From positions 19,179-83,178 of the forward strand of contig CANNZV010001193.1 in assembly GCA_947561585.1 (NCBI GenBank): DNA of 64,000 nt. Direction: 5' to 3'. Of this stretch, positions 47,700 through 58,796 are shown piece by piece. This DNA comes from Caprella mutica (lineage: Eukaryota > Arthropoda > Malacostraca > Amphipoda > Caprellidae). Below the pieces are notes generated by a model, which was not told the DNA's origin, made no database searches, and saw nothing but the letters and a program-made list of their open reading frames with translations. Both the position numbers and the translations under genes were made by a program. Within the stretch, counting starts at the first letter, position 1, and the number at the start of each line of letters is the position of its first letter.

Positions 47700-48765
47700 A
47701 TCGCGGGAAACGAACTATTCCCAGCCGGATTATTACTCGCCCGTAGACTTTTCCCCACCAGGACTCCCCAACCCCCCCCCCAGGATTTATTTAAAATTAG
47801 ACTCTGGAAGAGAATTTAACGTTGCGATTCTATATTTATTTTCGAAAATAAATCCATTGCCACGAAATTATATACCGAAGTCTGCCGTCTCAAATAACAG
47901 ACCTTTTTTTTAATTTTTTTTCTTCTCTTATATTATTGTCACATGGGAATAGGTTCCTGAAAATGGGTCACCACCTGTTTGAACCGAACCAGTTTTGTAT
48001 TGGTTACTCCTCGATTATTAGTTTTCGTTGGAGAATTTTAGGGAAAATGTAAGACAATATATATAAATCATTCTGAAACCTGACTACGCGAAAAGTCTTG
48101 ATCTTTGGATTTCTGCACTCTAACTTACTTAGGTATTTTCATAATAATGGCTAAACCATTGTAAGATTTTTAAGGTACAAATATTAAATATACATATAGA
48201 TAAATATTAAATATACTTATTAGATAAAGGATACTAAAAAATAGGTCAATATTTAGTGTAATAAAAATCTATAGTAGGTTTATTAATTATGAGGTTAATA
48301 AATTAATTAAAAAAAATAATAATAAAGTTTGTTAATGATCTGTAAAAGAATAAATTTGAACGAGAAGTTAATAGATCGCCATTTTATGTATAGCTGAAAA
48401 ATAAAATAATAAATTCACGATATAGAAAACTACAGAGTTTAAATAACTGAACAAATCGCAGCTGCTTAGAGTACCTTGCGACACTTGGTAACCCGTAGTA
48501 TTGTAATAATGTTCGTACTTTGTTGTATCTCCTAATTATATACGAAAATACGAAGGCAAAGTCTTAAAATCGAACGAACATTATGGACACATAATTACAG
48601 GAATCAAATTCTGTAAATAAAGTGTGTTTTCTATTAATAAATAGATTAATTAATTTTGTGTTTTATCAAAATCATACTTTAATAATCTAAATTACTGATA
48701 TTTTATTCGGCGGGGAAAGGTCCTGATGGGGAATAGTCCGGCGGGGGAAATTCCTACTGCCATCT
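47700..48765. mobile_element. Candidate inverted-repeat element with TTCCCC/GCCGG words
   Basis: A left GC-rich block (47703-47795: ATTCCCAGCCGGATTATT, TTTTCCCCACCAGGACTCCC, then a C-run) resembles the reverse complement of a right block (48705-48755: GGCGGGGAAAGGTCCTGATG, GGGAATAGTCCGGCGGGGGA). The interior is A+T-rich. Ends and target duplication could not be fixed. Confidence 0.4.
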
Positions 48766-49230
48766 GACCACCTGTGTCTATAATCTGTAACTATTATTCT
48801 TTATTTACATTACTGTGTGTTACTTTTAGCTGGGATGGCGCCATATAGTTAACAATATTCTTTAATTTTCGAACAAAAATTAAAATCATATTCATTAGGT
48901 AAACATAATGATAGAACACATAAAGGTATACTGTATGTATAACAAATAAATTAGGGTGTTTGTTCAACCTCCCACCAGATATAAACATGCTGGAAGTGCA
49001 TAAATTGCCTTCCTTTCAGTTTCAAATGTATATGCCTTTTTTTATATGCATTATCTTTAAGTGCATATGTTTTATCTGCAAAACATATGCGTTTCCTAAA
49101 ATGCATATGCGTTTTCTCAAATGCATATGCGTTTTCTCAAAAAGCATAAAACCTGTTGCATATGCAGTATATTTCCCAGTGCATATACTGCATATATGCA
49201 AATGCATAATGTCACAACCCTAGTAATAAT

Positions 49231-49544
49231 GCATTTTATTCTAATATACATAGATCACAATCATAATTTTCTGATGTGGTGTAAATTATCAGTGAATAAA
49301 TACTATATGAAATAAAATGTTAAAAATCAAATCAATTTTTGAAAAACTTATTTCCCACATTTAAAATGATAGAATACTTAAATATATTCCCAAGATTTTT
49401 CGCTATGAAACTCATAAGTCATAATATATTAATACCATCTATATTGCAATAGGAGAAATGGAGTATGATTAGTGAAACCTTGCAGATGTCTGACCAATAT
49501 AATATACCATGTGAAAAACTTCTCCATTAAGCAATTAGTTCGTT
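49231..49544. other. Short A+T-rich spacer
   Basis: Nothing recognisable; no frame above about 60 codons and no repeats. Confidence 0.5.
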
Positions 49545-49976
49545 AGTGAGTTATTTGGTGAATGATTTAGTCAGATATTTAGTTACTTGTTTTGTCAGTT
49601 AGTAAGTCAGTTAACTAGTCATTTACTTAGTCAGTCATTTAATTAGTTATTTAGACATTTATTTAGACAGTTATTCAATCAGTTATTTAGTCAGTTATTT
49701 ATTTAGTTTATTAGTCAGTTTTTAGTCACCTAATTAGTCAGTTATTTAGTCAGTTGTATATAACTTTATTCATTTAGTTTATTAGTAAGATATTTAGTCA
49801 TCTATTTAGTCAATTATTTATTAAGTTTATTAGTCATATAAATAGTCAGTTATTTAGTCATTTATTTATTTCGTTTATTTGTCAATTGTTTAGTCATATA
49901 TTTAGTTAGTTTATTATTCAGATATTTAGTCAGTTATTATGTCAGTCAATAAGTCAGTTATTTAGCCAGTTATATA

Positions 49977-51274
49977 CAGGGTGGGGCGTAAGTTTGGAAG
50001 CAATTTTTCAAACATTAATATAATTCTTAAAAATAAGTTCCTAAGTAGGTGATAGGGTTTGAACTATAGTAGAGACACTACATTATGACGTGGCAGTGTT
50101 ATTTTTTTTACAAAAATTTAGTCAATTCAAAAATATCAGACAAAAGAGAAGCCATTATTGCTCTACACCGTGCCGGGAAGTCAGATTCCGTCATTTCAAA
50201 GACTCTCTCAATAGCAAGATCGACTGTTTGGAAGTGTGTGAAGCGTTTTAATGAGAGAGGAGACTTGACTGATCGTCCAAGAAGTGGTAGACCACGCTCA
50301 CAACGCACTAAACAACTGATAAAATGTGCCCGAGAGAAGATCAGGAGGAACCCGAAAAGGTCAATACGATTGTTAGCCAAAACAGCTAATGTGAGTCCCA
50401 GAACAATGAGAAGAGTTGTCAAAGAAGACCTAAAGATGTCCTCTTTCGCCCTCCAAAAGAGACAGACTCTGTCAGAAGCTGTAAAGAAAAAGAGATTGCA
50501 GAGAAGCAAAGCACTTCTGAGAGAATTGAAGTCTGGCACGGCTGGTGAAATTGTTTGGTCTGACGAAACAATTTTCACAGTGAAAATGGCTCACAACCGG
50601 AGGAATGACAGAATAATTGGTAAAAGTGCAAAAGACATTCCATACAACCAAAAACTGTCCACAGAACCATGAAACCTGCTTCAGTAATGGTCTGGGCCGC
50701 CGTTTCAGAAACTTGGAGATCTCCTTCAATTTTTGTGGAACAAGGCGCCAAAAACAATGCTAAATGTTAAATTGAGAATATTTTGACGCCAATGTTGGAG
50801 TCAGCTAAGGATCACTTCGGTAATGACACTCTATGGACATTTCAGCAAGACGGCGCGACTTCACATATTGCAAATGTCACTCAAAACTGGTGCCATGACC
50901 ATCTTCCACGGTTTTGGTCCAAAGAAATGTGGCCTCCTTGCTCCCCAGATGTTAATCCTATGGACTTTTCGGTATGGTCCATTCTTGAATCAAAGGCCTG
51001 TGGTAAATTCTATCGCAGTGTGGATGATTTAAAGCGTTCGCTCCAGAGATCTTGGAAGGAAATTTCAAAAGAACAGTTGCTTGCCGCAGTAGGAGGAGTT
51101 CGGAGGTGATTTGAGGTTGTTATTAAAAACAAGGGGGGACATTTTGAATAAATTTATGATTTTTGAATTCTTAAAACCCTTATGTAATAATACATAACTG
51201 TAAATTATCAAATATATTTTTCGTTGGATTATAATATGCACTTTCATTTGCTTCCAAACTTACGCCCCACCCTG
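49977..51274 (+). mobile_element. maT-like mariner, both ends present
   Basis: 1298 bp. The terminal repeats CAGGGTGGGGCGTAAGTTTG continue to GGAAGCAA and are perfect over about 28 bp at both ends. TA lies on both sides (49975-49976 and 51275-51276). It is the same family as the truncated copy at 9197-10351, with roughly 95% identity by eye. The transposase is broken, so it could only move if supplied in trans. Confidence 0.92.
50127..51109 (+). pseudogene. Mariner transposase, defective copy
   Basis: Same protein family as 9197-10197 with D1 (WSDETIF), D2 (TFQQDGATSH) and D3 (SPDVNPMDFSVW). The initiator ATG of the other copy is ATA here (about 50128), so the open frame extends upstream from 50085 into the leader. 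A one-base loss near 50655 shifts the frame after PYNQK, and a TAA follows at about 50769. The C-terminal half is open again from 50783 to 51109. Confidence 0.88.
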
Positions 51275-51390
51275 TAGTGAATTATTTAGTTAGTTTATTA
51301 TTCAGATATTTAGTCAGTTAATATGTCAGTTAATAAGTCAATTATTTAGTCAGTTGTATAATCAGTTAATTAGACAGTGACAGTGAATCA

Positions 51391-52115
51391 CATTTTTCAA
51401 TCATTTTTGGTAGACTGTTACATTTTATTGATAAACTTTCAATTGGCTTAATTTTGAAAAAAAACTCAAAAGGTTCTAAAAACTGTATATGAAATTATTC
51501 ACTATCTTAATAATGTTTACCCAAAATATGTAAGTAATGTGAAATACCTTGGCCTTGTAATCGACATTAAAATTAAATGTCCGTAAATGGTTGATTGTCT
51601 TCTGGTGCCCCTGACGCTTTTGGCGCGTGCGTCATGGGATATGACGGACTGAGATTTTAATTCAGTTGGGGATTTAAACTTTGCAAGTTTTCTGTAACAG
51701 CTTTTCAAAAAAAACACGAAAGAGTTTAACAATCTCAAATTATTATCTAACGAAAATTGTTACGAAAATCGTATAATATTCTTATAACTTACTTATATAA
51801 CTGTACAAATTAATATGGTAGGTGTAACTCTCCAATAAAGTACTATTGAATATGATAAAAAATGGTTATAATTTAAATTTCATTTGCATAGACATCTATG
51901 ATCCTTCATACCAACTAATAAACATAGCATAATTAATAATCGTTAATAAAACTGAACACAATCTAATAATAAATTATTGCATTTTCTGATTCTTATGTTT
52001 GACTAAATAGTTATAGTATAGACGAATTAAATGTAAGTTAGAAGCGAGATCTTTTTCCTGTAAAACTGACAATTTTAGTACTTTGTAGGAGGTGTGTCTA
52101 AAGACCATCCGCTGT
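51391..52115. other. Unannotated A+T-rich stretch
   Basis: Short frames only. A locally GC-rich piece (CCTGACGCTTTTGGCGCGTG at about 51610) has no recognised origin. Confidence 0.5.
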
Positions 52116-52124
52116 ATAAGCTTT

Positions 52125-52734
52125 GGGTCTAGGACATCTCGTCCACGGACATCTCGTCCACGGACAATCCGTCCACGATTGGCTCTATTTTGTATTTTAA
52201 AGTGTTTATGGAATATATTTTATATATTTTTCACTATTACATTAATAGGTAGGTGTAAATATACAATAATATAATAGTGATTTAAGCCGTATGTGAATTA
52301 ACACATGAAAATGTTTATCTATCGATTACAGTTATAAAATTAAAAATGCTAAAAGGGTTGACAGTATCTTTAAGTTATTTACCTTGTTTAATATTTTGCA
52401 TTAATTAATGAATTATGAGTATTTATAATTTAGAACTGAAATAAGGGGGTTCTAACAAGAATAAATGTGTGGACACGCGATAATTAAAGTAATTAGAATA
52501 GAGGTAAATTAAAGAATTAAAGCAAATACCATAACTTGTTAATTACCATCAAATGAGGGTGTTAAATACTTTTATATTGCAGAATATATATGAATAATAT
52601 AATATATACAATAAATTAACACAATAAATTTAATACAAAATAAAGCAATTCGTGGACGAATTGTCCGTTAATGAAACGTCCGTGGACGAAATGTCCGTTG
52701 GACGAGATGTCCGTGGATGAAATGTCCGTGCACG
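52125..52734. mobile_element. Foldback-like element, family D
   Basis: 610 bp with an exact 9-bp target duplication, ATAAGCTTT (52116-52124 and 52735-52743). The left tip is GGGTCTAGGACATCTCGTCC; the right tip in reverse complement is CGTGCACGGACATTTCATCC. Both ends carry a 15-17-bp word (CACGGACATCTCGTC and variants): three to four units left, five right. Inverted similarity extends inward (TCTATTTTGTATT against AATACAAAATAAA). Interior non-coding. Confidence 0.88.
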
Positions 52735-52743
52735 ATAAGCTTT

Positions 52744-53866
52744 ACCTGTATGTAGGAAACTATGCCAAGCGATGGGTGTTATCTATTCTACCAAACCTTA
52801 TTTTAATCGAAAAACATTAATCTTAACCTTTTATTCATCTGTGTATTTATTTTCATACATTCTATCATTTTTTATGACAAAATTTTAACGTACATTTAAG
52901 TCTTGTCAGAATATTAATAAATGAAAAAGTATCAATTAGTGAAAACGTATGGAAAATTTATTCCTTCAATGCCTACAAATACAATGTATTTCGACCCTAA
53001 AATTTCTAACGTATTAAATTATTTTTTATTATCAGTTTTAGCTCTCATTAGTTTAACGTTCAAAAGAATTGAAAGGCTTGACTATGTGTTTAAAAACACA
53101 CATGTCTTATTTATAAACCTATGATTTATAAATTTATAAACTTATAAATTTATAAACCTTATTTACAAACCTATTCAACTAATATAGTGATATTCAAGTA
53201 CTGGTAACTTAGATAAGATGTTAATATGCTCTTTCCATACTTTTATTATTTTATAGATTATATAAGCTATTCTAATGATTCATAGGTTTATTCTTATTTG
53301 AAGCTGGAAACTTCGGTCTGGAAAATTTGGTCTTGGAATTATGATAGGCAATTACAATAATTACAATTATTTCAAAAATATAATCATGATCACTTTCGAT
53401 AAAAATTACTGAGTTAATAAACAATACAAAATTATGGAATCTTTTTCCGTTAAATTGCGCGATTTGAAGAATACATCTTATATATTACTAGGTAGTATCA
53501 TAGATAAACGGGTGCATCATGATGTATGTGAACTTAGGTTAGATAAAAGAAAAATTAATGTCTTCAAATTATATATTTTATTTTTATAAGTTAATAATTT
53601 GTTTCACAATGTGAGCCTTGAAGCCATGTATCCTTGCGCACTTATTCTTTTATTCTGCTGCTTCTCTTGTGAAATATCCATAAATATGAAATAATCATCT
53701 TCGATTCGTGGGTATATTTGCAAAGATTTCTCTCCTCTATTACTCCATATTTTTTGTTTATATAATATATTTTCTATCTGTGAGAAATCCAAATTCAATA
53801 AAGTTTACTTTCCATTTTGTGGAGTACTGTATGTCAAGGTGCTTAAAAATACCATGCATTGAACTA
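52744..53866. other. Unannotated A+T-rich region
   Basis: Small frames only. A short TTTATAAATTTATAAAC repeat lies at 53115-53160. No element ends were recognised. Confidence 0.5.
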
Positions 53867-54399
53867 TTCCACTATTTTTTTATGCATTTTAATGTAAAAA
53901 TACTCATTATGCAGTTTTGATGCAAACATGCTTTAGTATCAAATGATTTATAAACTATAATTAATTTGCGTGTAAATGTTTTTCATGTTCTGATGCTATC
54001 TTTTAATCTCAACTAAAGTTCAAATTTTGTGTTACACGAAACAATAATTATGTGAAAAACTATGATAAAGTTTCACCCCCACTGACAAATGTGTCTTCTT
54101 AGGATACAAAAACTTTCCCACTAGCAATTAAAAACTTGGAACAATAACAATGAACTTGAAATAAGAAAACTAAATTGTTTCCAAATAATGATAAAGCCTA
54201 AAACCTAATAGTTTCCAGGTACTGCTACATTATAAAACTGAAGAGTTCACAGAAACTTCTACATCTTGAAACTAAGAAGATTTCAGATACTTCTACGACA
54301 CAGGATAGAGCCTAAAACTTAAGATTTTCGGGATACTCTCTGAAACTAAATGATACTCTAATTCAGACAAGACAGTTTTAGACTTTTCTTTTTGGAATT

Positions 54400-54940
54400 G
54401 CTGTTTAGGTTGCTTCATCTATTTATAAAACTATTAATGGACGTTTGTTTCATAAATAATATATGTCATACAATTATGTTGTTTTTTCTTACTTAGATAA
54501 ATATTAATAGTATTTTAATGATTTTAATATACCATCTGAAAAAAGAATCAGTTCATGATGCTAATATCTGAATTCACAATTTGCTATTATTTTCTTATCA
54601 AGCAAATTTGTTTCAAACTTTACTTTGAAATATTCCTCAAGTTTCCAAAGTCTCACTAGGATTAGGATGCTGCTGTTTAGGGTGTATCATCTATTTATAA
54701 AACTATTAATGGACGTTTGTTTCATAAATAATATATATATCATTTAATTATTGTTTTTTTCTTACTTACATAAATGTTAATAGTATTTTAATGATTTTTC
54801 AAAATACTATCTGAGAAAAGAATCACTGCATGATGGTAATTTTTTCAAATTACAATTTCCTATCATTTTCTTATCAAGCAAATTTATTTTCATGTTTTGA
54901 AATATAACCAAGCATGATAATTAGTAAAGCTTCTTTATGG
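54400..54940. repeat. ~270-bp tandem duplication inside the 3.6-kb unit
   Basis: The block GGACGTTTGTTTCATAAATA, then CTTACTTA(G/C)ATAAAT and TTAATAGTATTTTAATGATT, then ATCTGA(A/G)AAAAGAATCA occurs twice in a row. Copy 1 of the unit has it once (3565-3700). Confidence 0.75.
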
Positions 54941-56297
54941 TAGAGAAATTGGGAAAACGTGGAATTATCATTTGGGATATACTTTTCTTTGACTGTACGT
55001 ATACTCGGGAAGAAATAAATTTCACGGCAAAGTAGTGAAAAAACTGACTATCATGCAATAACTAATTCAAAGATATAGAATTCAGCTTATAACCTTCTCT
55101 TTTTGTTAGTAATTCGTAATATCGTGAAATATGTAATTTCTAAAAGAAAATAACTTTTCATTACACTAATGTGATGTTGTAATTATATTATTCTTAATGA
55201 AGGAAATGCCAGAATTAGAATGTTATGTAAATTGACACGTTGCGTGCGGGGTGACCCACTGGTGGGTCACTGCCGCTTCAAATACAGGGCGCGTGGCCCA
55301 CCGGTGGGTCATTTAAAAAAAAAGAATGTATTCAAAAACATTGTATAAACGGGAAAATTGAACATTTTTTACTTTTATTTTTTAATATGTATTGAGTGAA
55401 CGAGAGTAATCATGATCACTTATCAAGAAATTTGGCTTCTCAATAAATATGGCACTACCTAAATAAATTGCATATAAATTGAGAAAATTGGAATAATTTT
55501 TTTAAGTAAAACATAAAACTCTATTTCTAATTGCTTTATTATAAGCAACTGATTATAAGTTAAACATTGAATAGACCATAATAATAAAAATAAAAATACG
55601 AGAAACATTATTTCATACATGTACAATGTACATTGTACAACCGTTCAATTATATATGTTACTATCAAAAATGAAGCTAATGCATTTTTTCAACAAATAAC
55701 TTTCATTCAATTATTTAATCTCCAACTTAGATATTTGAATTTATTGATTAATGACTCATACTTCAAATTGAAATACGGGATATAATAGTATGGTTGCCCA
55801 TGTCAGGGAGGGTTGAATGTTTTCACTTTCTGAGCAGAGCTTGTAACTTTTTTTCTCACTCATTTTATGACATATTTCGCAACATTTTTATGAATGCATA
55901 ATTCTGAACTAGAATCATGCAGAACATCACACGAAAATAAAAATTCATTGGGATGATCAAAATTTCTTAAAAAGAATGAGATCGTATGAAAGGCACGTCC
56001 TTTGAAAAATAGATTGGAACAAAATTTAAGAGCTGAATTATGTTAATATTTTTATGATTGTGTATTTATTCTTATCGCTGATAAACAATGAACTTTTATC
56101 TACAAACTTGAATAATGAAAAAGAAGACTCTCAAAACGTGACGTCAAGCAGTGACTACGGGTGGGTACTCAGTGAAATATCTATCGGTGGACACGCTATT
56201 TCATTTGTGTTATTACTAGTACTTACCAAGAATATGAACCACACGAAATTTCAGCTCTGTTGCGTTACTAGGACAGATATGGTGGAACTGGTAAACT

Positions 56298-56632
56298 TGT
56301 TGAAATTTTAGTTAAATGTATTACACACTCGTTATATATTTAATGTTAACTTCCTGTTAGACTAGCTCAGCTATATTAAATTACCTATTGTTTCAATAAC
56401 CATGTATTACTTTAATGAGAAACGGACATAAGGTCTAAAGTCGATCTCACTTCCGTCGAGGGTTAAATACCCTGTATTGTAGTTTCTGATATCAGTCTGT
56501 CTTGAACATTACTCAGTGAGAGATGAGTACCACTCATCTCTCCATAGACTTCTAATTGTATAACATATTTACTCTTTAAATAAACTCTATGTCTTAACGT
56601 TGTTAACCCACTGATTTAACCTAATTCTAACA
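56298..56632 (+). repeat. Copia-2 5' LTR
   Basis: TGTTGAAATTTTAG ... CTAATTCTAACA. It contains AATAAAC near 56580 and an AGAGATGAGTACCACTCATC inverted repeat at 56519-56538. Confidence 0.9.
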
Positions 56633-56648
56633 GGTTATGGGCCCAGTG
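56633..56648 (+). promoter_or_regulatory. Copia-2 primer binding site
   Basis: GGTTATGGGCCCAGTG immediately follows the LTR. It is the classic copia primer site for a half-molecule of initiator tRNA-Met (family knowledge). Confidence 0.85.
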
Positions 56649-57000
56649 AACGATAAGAGTTTATAAATCAAATTATGTTTAAACAAATTAGAAGTTTATA
56701 ATAGTAATAAAAACGAAGTGCTGTGAAAAAAGTGTTAACCTATATGAAACATATCACTTAAAACGCTTGCGTAAGCATATCGTATTCACGCGCTAATGAG
56801 GTCAATTATAATGATTGCTCTAGCGAAAAATGCACTTGTGTTATAATATATTGATTTAGTATTTTTTGCGGAAGAGGTGTCAAGAGAGGTCACAAATTAC
56901 CTTTAAATCTGTGACCTTATCCTTTGGTAAACAGTCTTTCAACAAAAGGTTCTTGCGAACTAAGGCTGTGTTACTGTTCCAATTAAATATTAATAATTAT

Positions 57001-58000
57001 ATTCAGTGCAGTTATTCTTATGAATTAGAATAATGTTAAAACATCAATTCAGTTAAACAGTAAATCAAGTTAACTGCTTTGGTTGTTTATGTTTGTTAAA
57101 GTATTGAATGATAGTAAATACTTATATTCAGTGCAGTTATTCTTATGAATTAGAATAATGTTAAAACATCAATTCAGTTAAACAGTAAATCAAGTTAACT
57201 GCTTTGGTTGTTTATGTTTGTTAAAGTATTGAATGATAGTAAATACTTATATTCAGTGCAGTTATTCTTATGAATTAGAATAATGTTAAAACATCAATTC
57301 AGTTAAACAGTAAATCAAGTTAACTGCTTTGGTTGTTTATGTTTGTTAAAGTATTGAATGATAGTAAATACTTATATTCAGTGCAGTTATTCTTATGAAT
57401 TAGAATAATGTTAAAACATCAATTCAGTTAAACAGTAAATCAAGTTAACTGCTTTGGTTGTTTATTTTTGTTAAAGTATTGAATGAGAGTAAATACTTAT
57501 ATTCAGTGCACTTATTCTTATGAATTAGAATAATGTTAAAACATCAATTCAGTTAAACAGTAAATCAATTTAACTGCTTTGGTTGTTTATGTTTGTTAAA
57601 GTATTGAATGATAGTAAATACTTATATTCAGTGCATTTATTCTTATGAATTAGAATAATGTTAAAACATCAATTCAGTTAAACAGTAAATCAATTTAACT
57701 GATTTGGTTGTTTATGTTTGTTAAAGTATTGAATGATAGTAAATACTTATATTCAGTGCACTTATTCTTATGAATTAGAATAATGTTAAAACATCAATTC
57801 AGTTAAACAGTAAATCAATTTAACTGCTTTGGTTGTTTATGTTTGTTAAAGTATTGAATGATAGTAAATACTTATATTCAGTGCACTTATTCTTATGAAT
57901 TAGAATAATGTTAAAACATCAATTCAGTTAAACAGTAAATCAATTTAACTGCTTTGGTTGTTTATGTTTGTTAAAGTATTGAATGATAGTAAATACTTTC
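57001..58000. repeat. 125-bp tandem repeat, 8 copies
   Basis: Unit starts (ATTCAGTGCA) lie at 57001, 57126, 57251, 57376, 57501, 57626, 57751 and 57876, exactly 125 bp apart. Units are almost identical; later ones share G-to-C or G-to-T changes in GTGCAG and in CAAGTTAAC, so a subset spread by amplification. A ninth partial unit lies at 58057-58145. The array is bracketed by TCAACAAAAGG(T/C)TCTTGCGAAC at 56939 and 57998. It is in the untranslated leader of Copia-2. Confidence 0.97.
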
Positions 58001-58139
58001 AACAAAAGGCTCTTGCGAACTAAGAATTCTGTTTTTGTTTCAATTGAATATTAATAATTATATTCAGTTATTCTTATGAATTAGAATAATGTTAAAACAT
58101 CAATTCAGTTAAACAGTAAATCAAGTTTAACTGGTTTGG

Positions 58140-58449
58140 TTGTTTCAAAAAACATTTCAGAAAAACACGTGGGCTAACAAATTTCGTTTGAAGAAAAAGC
58201 TCTACAATCTAAAATTGAAGTCTCCTGATCTACTCGACTTTCATTTGAAGGAACTAACTGAAGTTTTTCAAGAGCTTGCCTTGTTAAATCAAGTGATCAG
58301 TGAAGAGGATAAAGTGATTTGTCTTCTGTCATCACTGCCAGGGCCGTTTGAAGTGCTTGTCACTGCACTTGAAGCTCAGACAGACATCCCTAACTGGATT
58401 ACCGTAGCTGACTCACTCCGGAGAGAAGCTGAAAAGTTGAGTATTCTTC
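58140..58449 (+). pseudogene. gag: Copia-2 gag fragment
   Basis: The frame reads FQKNTWANKFRLKKKLYNLK, FHLKELTEVFQELALLNQV, VICLLSSLPGPFEVLVTALE and REAEKLSIL. It matches Copia-1 gag at 8315-8600 block by block. The N-terminal part of gag is missing (the array region joins directly), and so is everything after 'EAEKLS', including the zinc knuckle. Confidence 0.88.
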
Positions 58450-58796
58450 TCAAACTAACAACTACTCATCCCAGAGCTACCCCAATCTGGATACACCCAG
58501 CAAGGAGGAGGATACGGCACTTGAAACAGTGGGGGGTACTATGGACAGCAGCAGAATTACTATGCACAGCAGCAACAGACACCGCTAACCCAAATCTCTT
58601 ACGGCAACTGGGGACAACAGGCACCGGGCGGTTGGAATGCCGCAACCACTGGACAAGCTGCCGGTACTTGGAGTGGCTATGGACAACAAACCGGACAAAC
58701 GCCCCAGCAAAGCTGGAGCAACTCCACATACTTGTGGTGGCTATGGGAACTACAACTACAAGAAGTAAAATAAGTAAAGACTTGTTTGTTTGTAAA
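58450..58796 (+). pseudogene. Captured host-like coding end: Gly/Tyr/Gln-rich RNA-binding protein tail
   Basis: From 58457 the sequence abruptly turns G+C-richer. In shifting frames it encodes a low-complexity tail: NNYSSQSYP, then QSGYTQQGGGYGT, a TGA, NSGGYYGQQQNYYAQQQQ, ISYGNWGQQAPGGW, GTWSGYGQQTGQTPQQSWS, and after another shift GGYGNYNYKK and TAA (58766-58768). Such Gly/Tyr/Gln/Asn-rich prion-like ends are typical of hnRNP-type nuclear RNA-binding proteins. Copia elements have no such domain. No intron is visible, so an mRNA source fits. Which hnRNP it was I cannot say. Two frameshifts and one stop show it has decayed. The open frame 58140-58799 reads through this part in the wrong phase. 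Confidence 0.65.

Larger units (their letters stand above)
46661..49222. mobile_element. hAT-like non-autonomous element with GCATATGC word arrays
   Basis: Terminal repeats TAGGGTTGTGACATT are exact on both ends. The 8-bp target duplication GTAATAAT is exact (46653-46660 and 49223-49230). An 8-bp duplication with a TAGGG-type tip is typical of hAT elements (family knowledge). The left subterminal zone is a long array of GCATATGCATTTGCCAATTT units; the right zone (49040-49210) carries GCATATGCGTTTTCTCAAAT units. Inside are a SINE-like copy and a C/G-rich inverted feature. No transposase was found. Confidence 0.85.
49545..51390. repeat. TTAGTCAGTTAT minisatellite, split by a mariner
   Basis: Degenerate 12-bp units (TTAGTCAGTTAT, TTAGTCAGTTTA and so on) fill 49545-49976 and continue at 51277-51390. 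The gap is exactly the mariner 49977-51274 with its TA duplication. Confidence 0.88.

Noticed and set aside
52092..52274. 60-codon frame reading SRTSRPRTSRPRTIRPR
   Set aside because: Product of the CACGGACATCTCGTC words of family D.
57001..58000. CRISPR array reading of the regular 125-bp repeats
   Set aside because: The whole unit repeats without variable spacers, in a eukaryotic LTR element; it is a plain tandem array.
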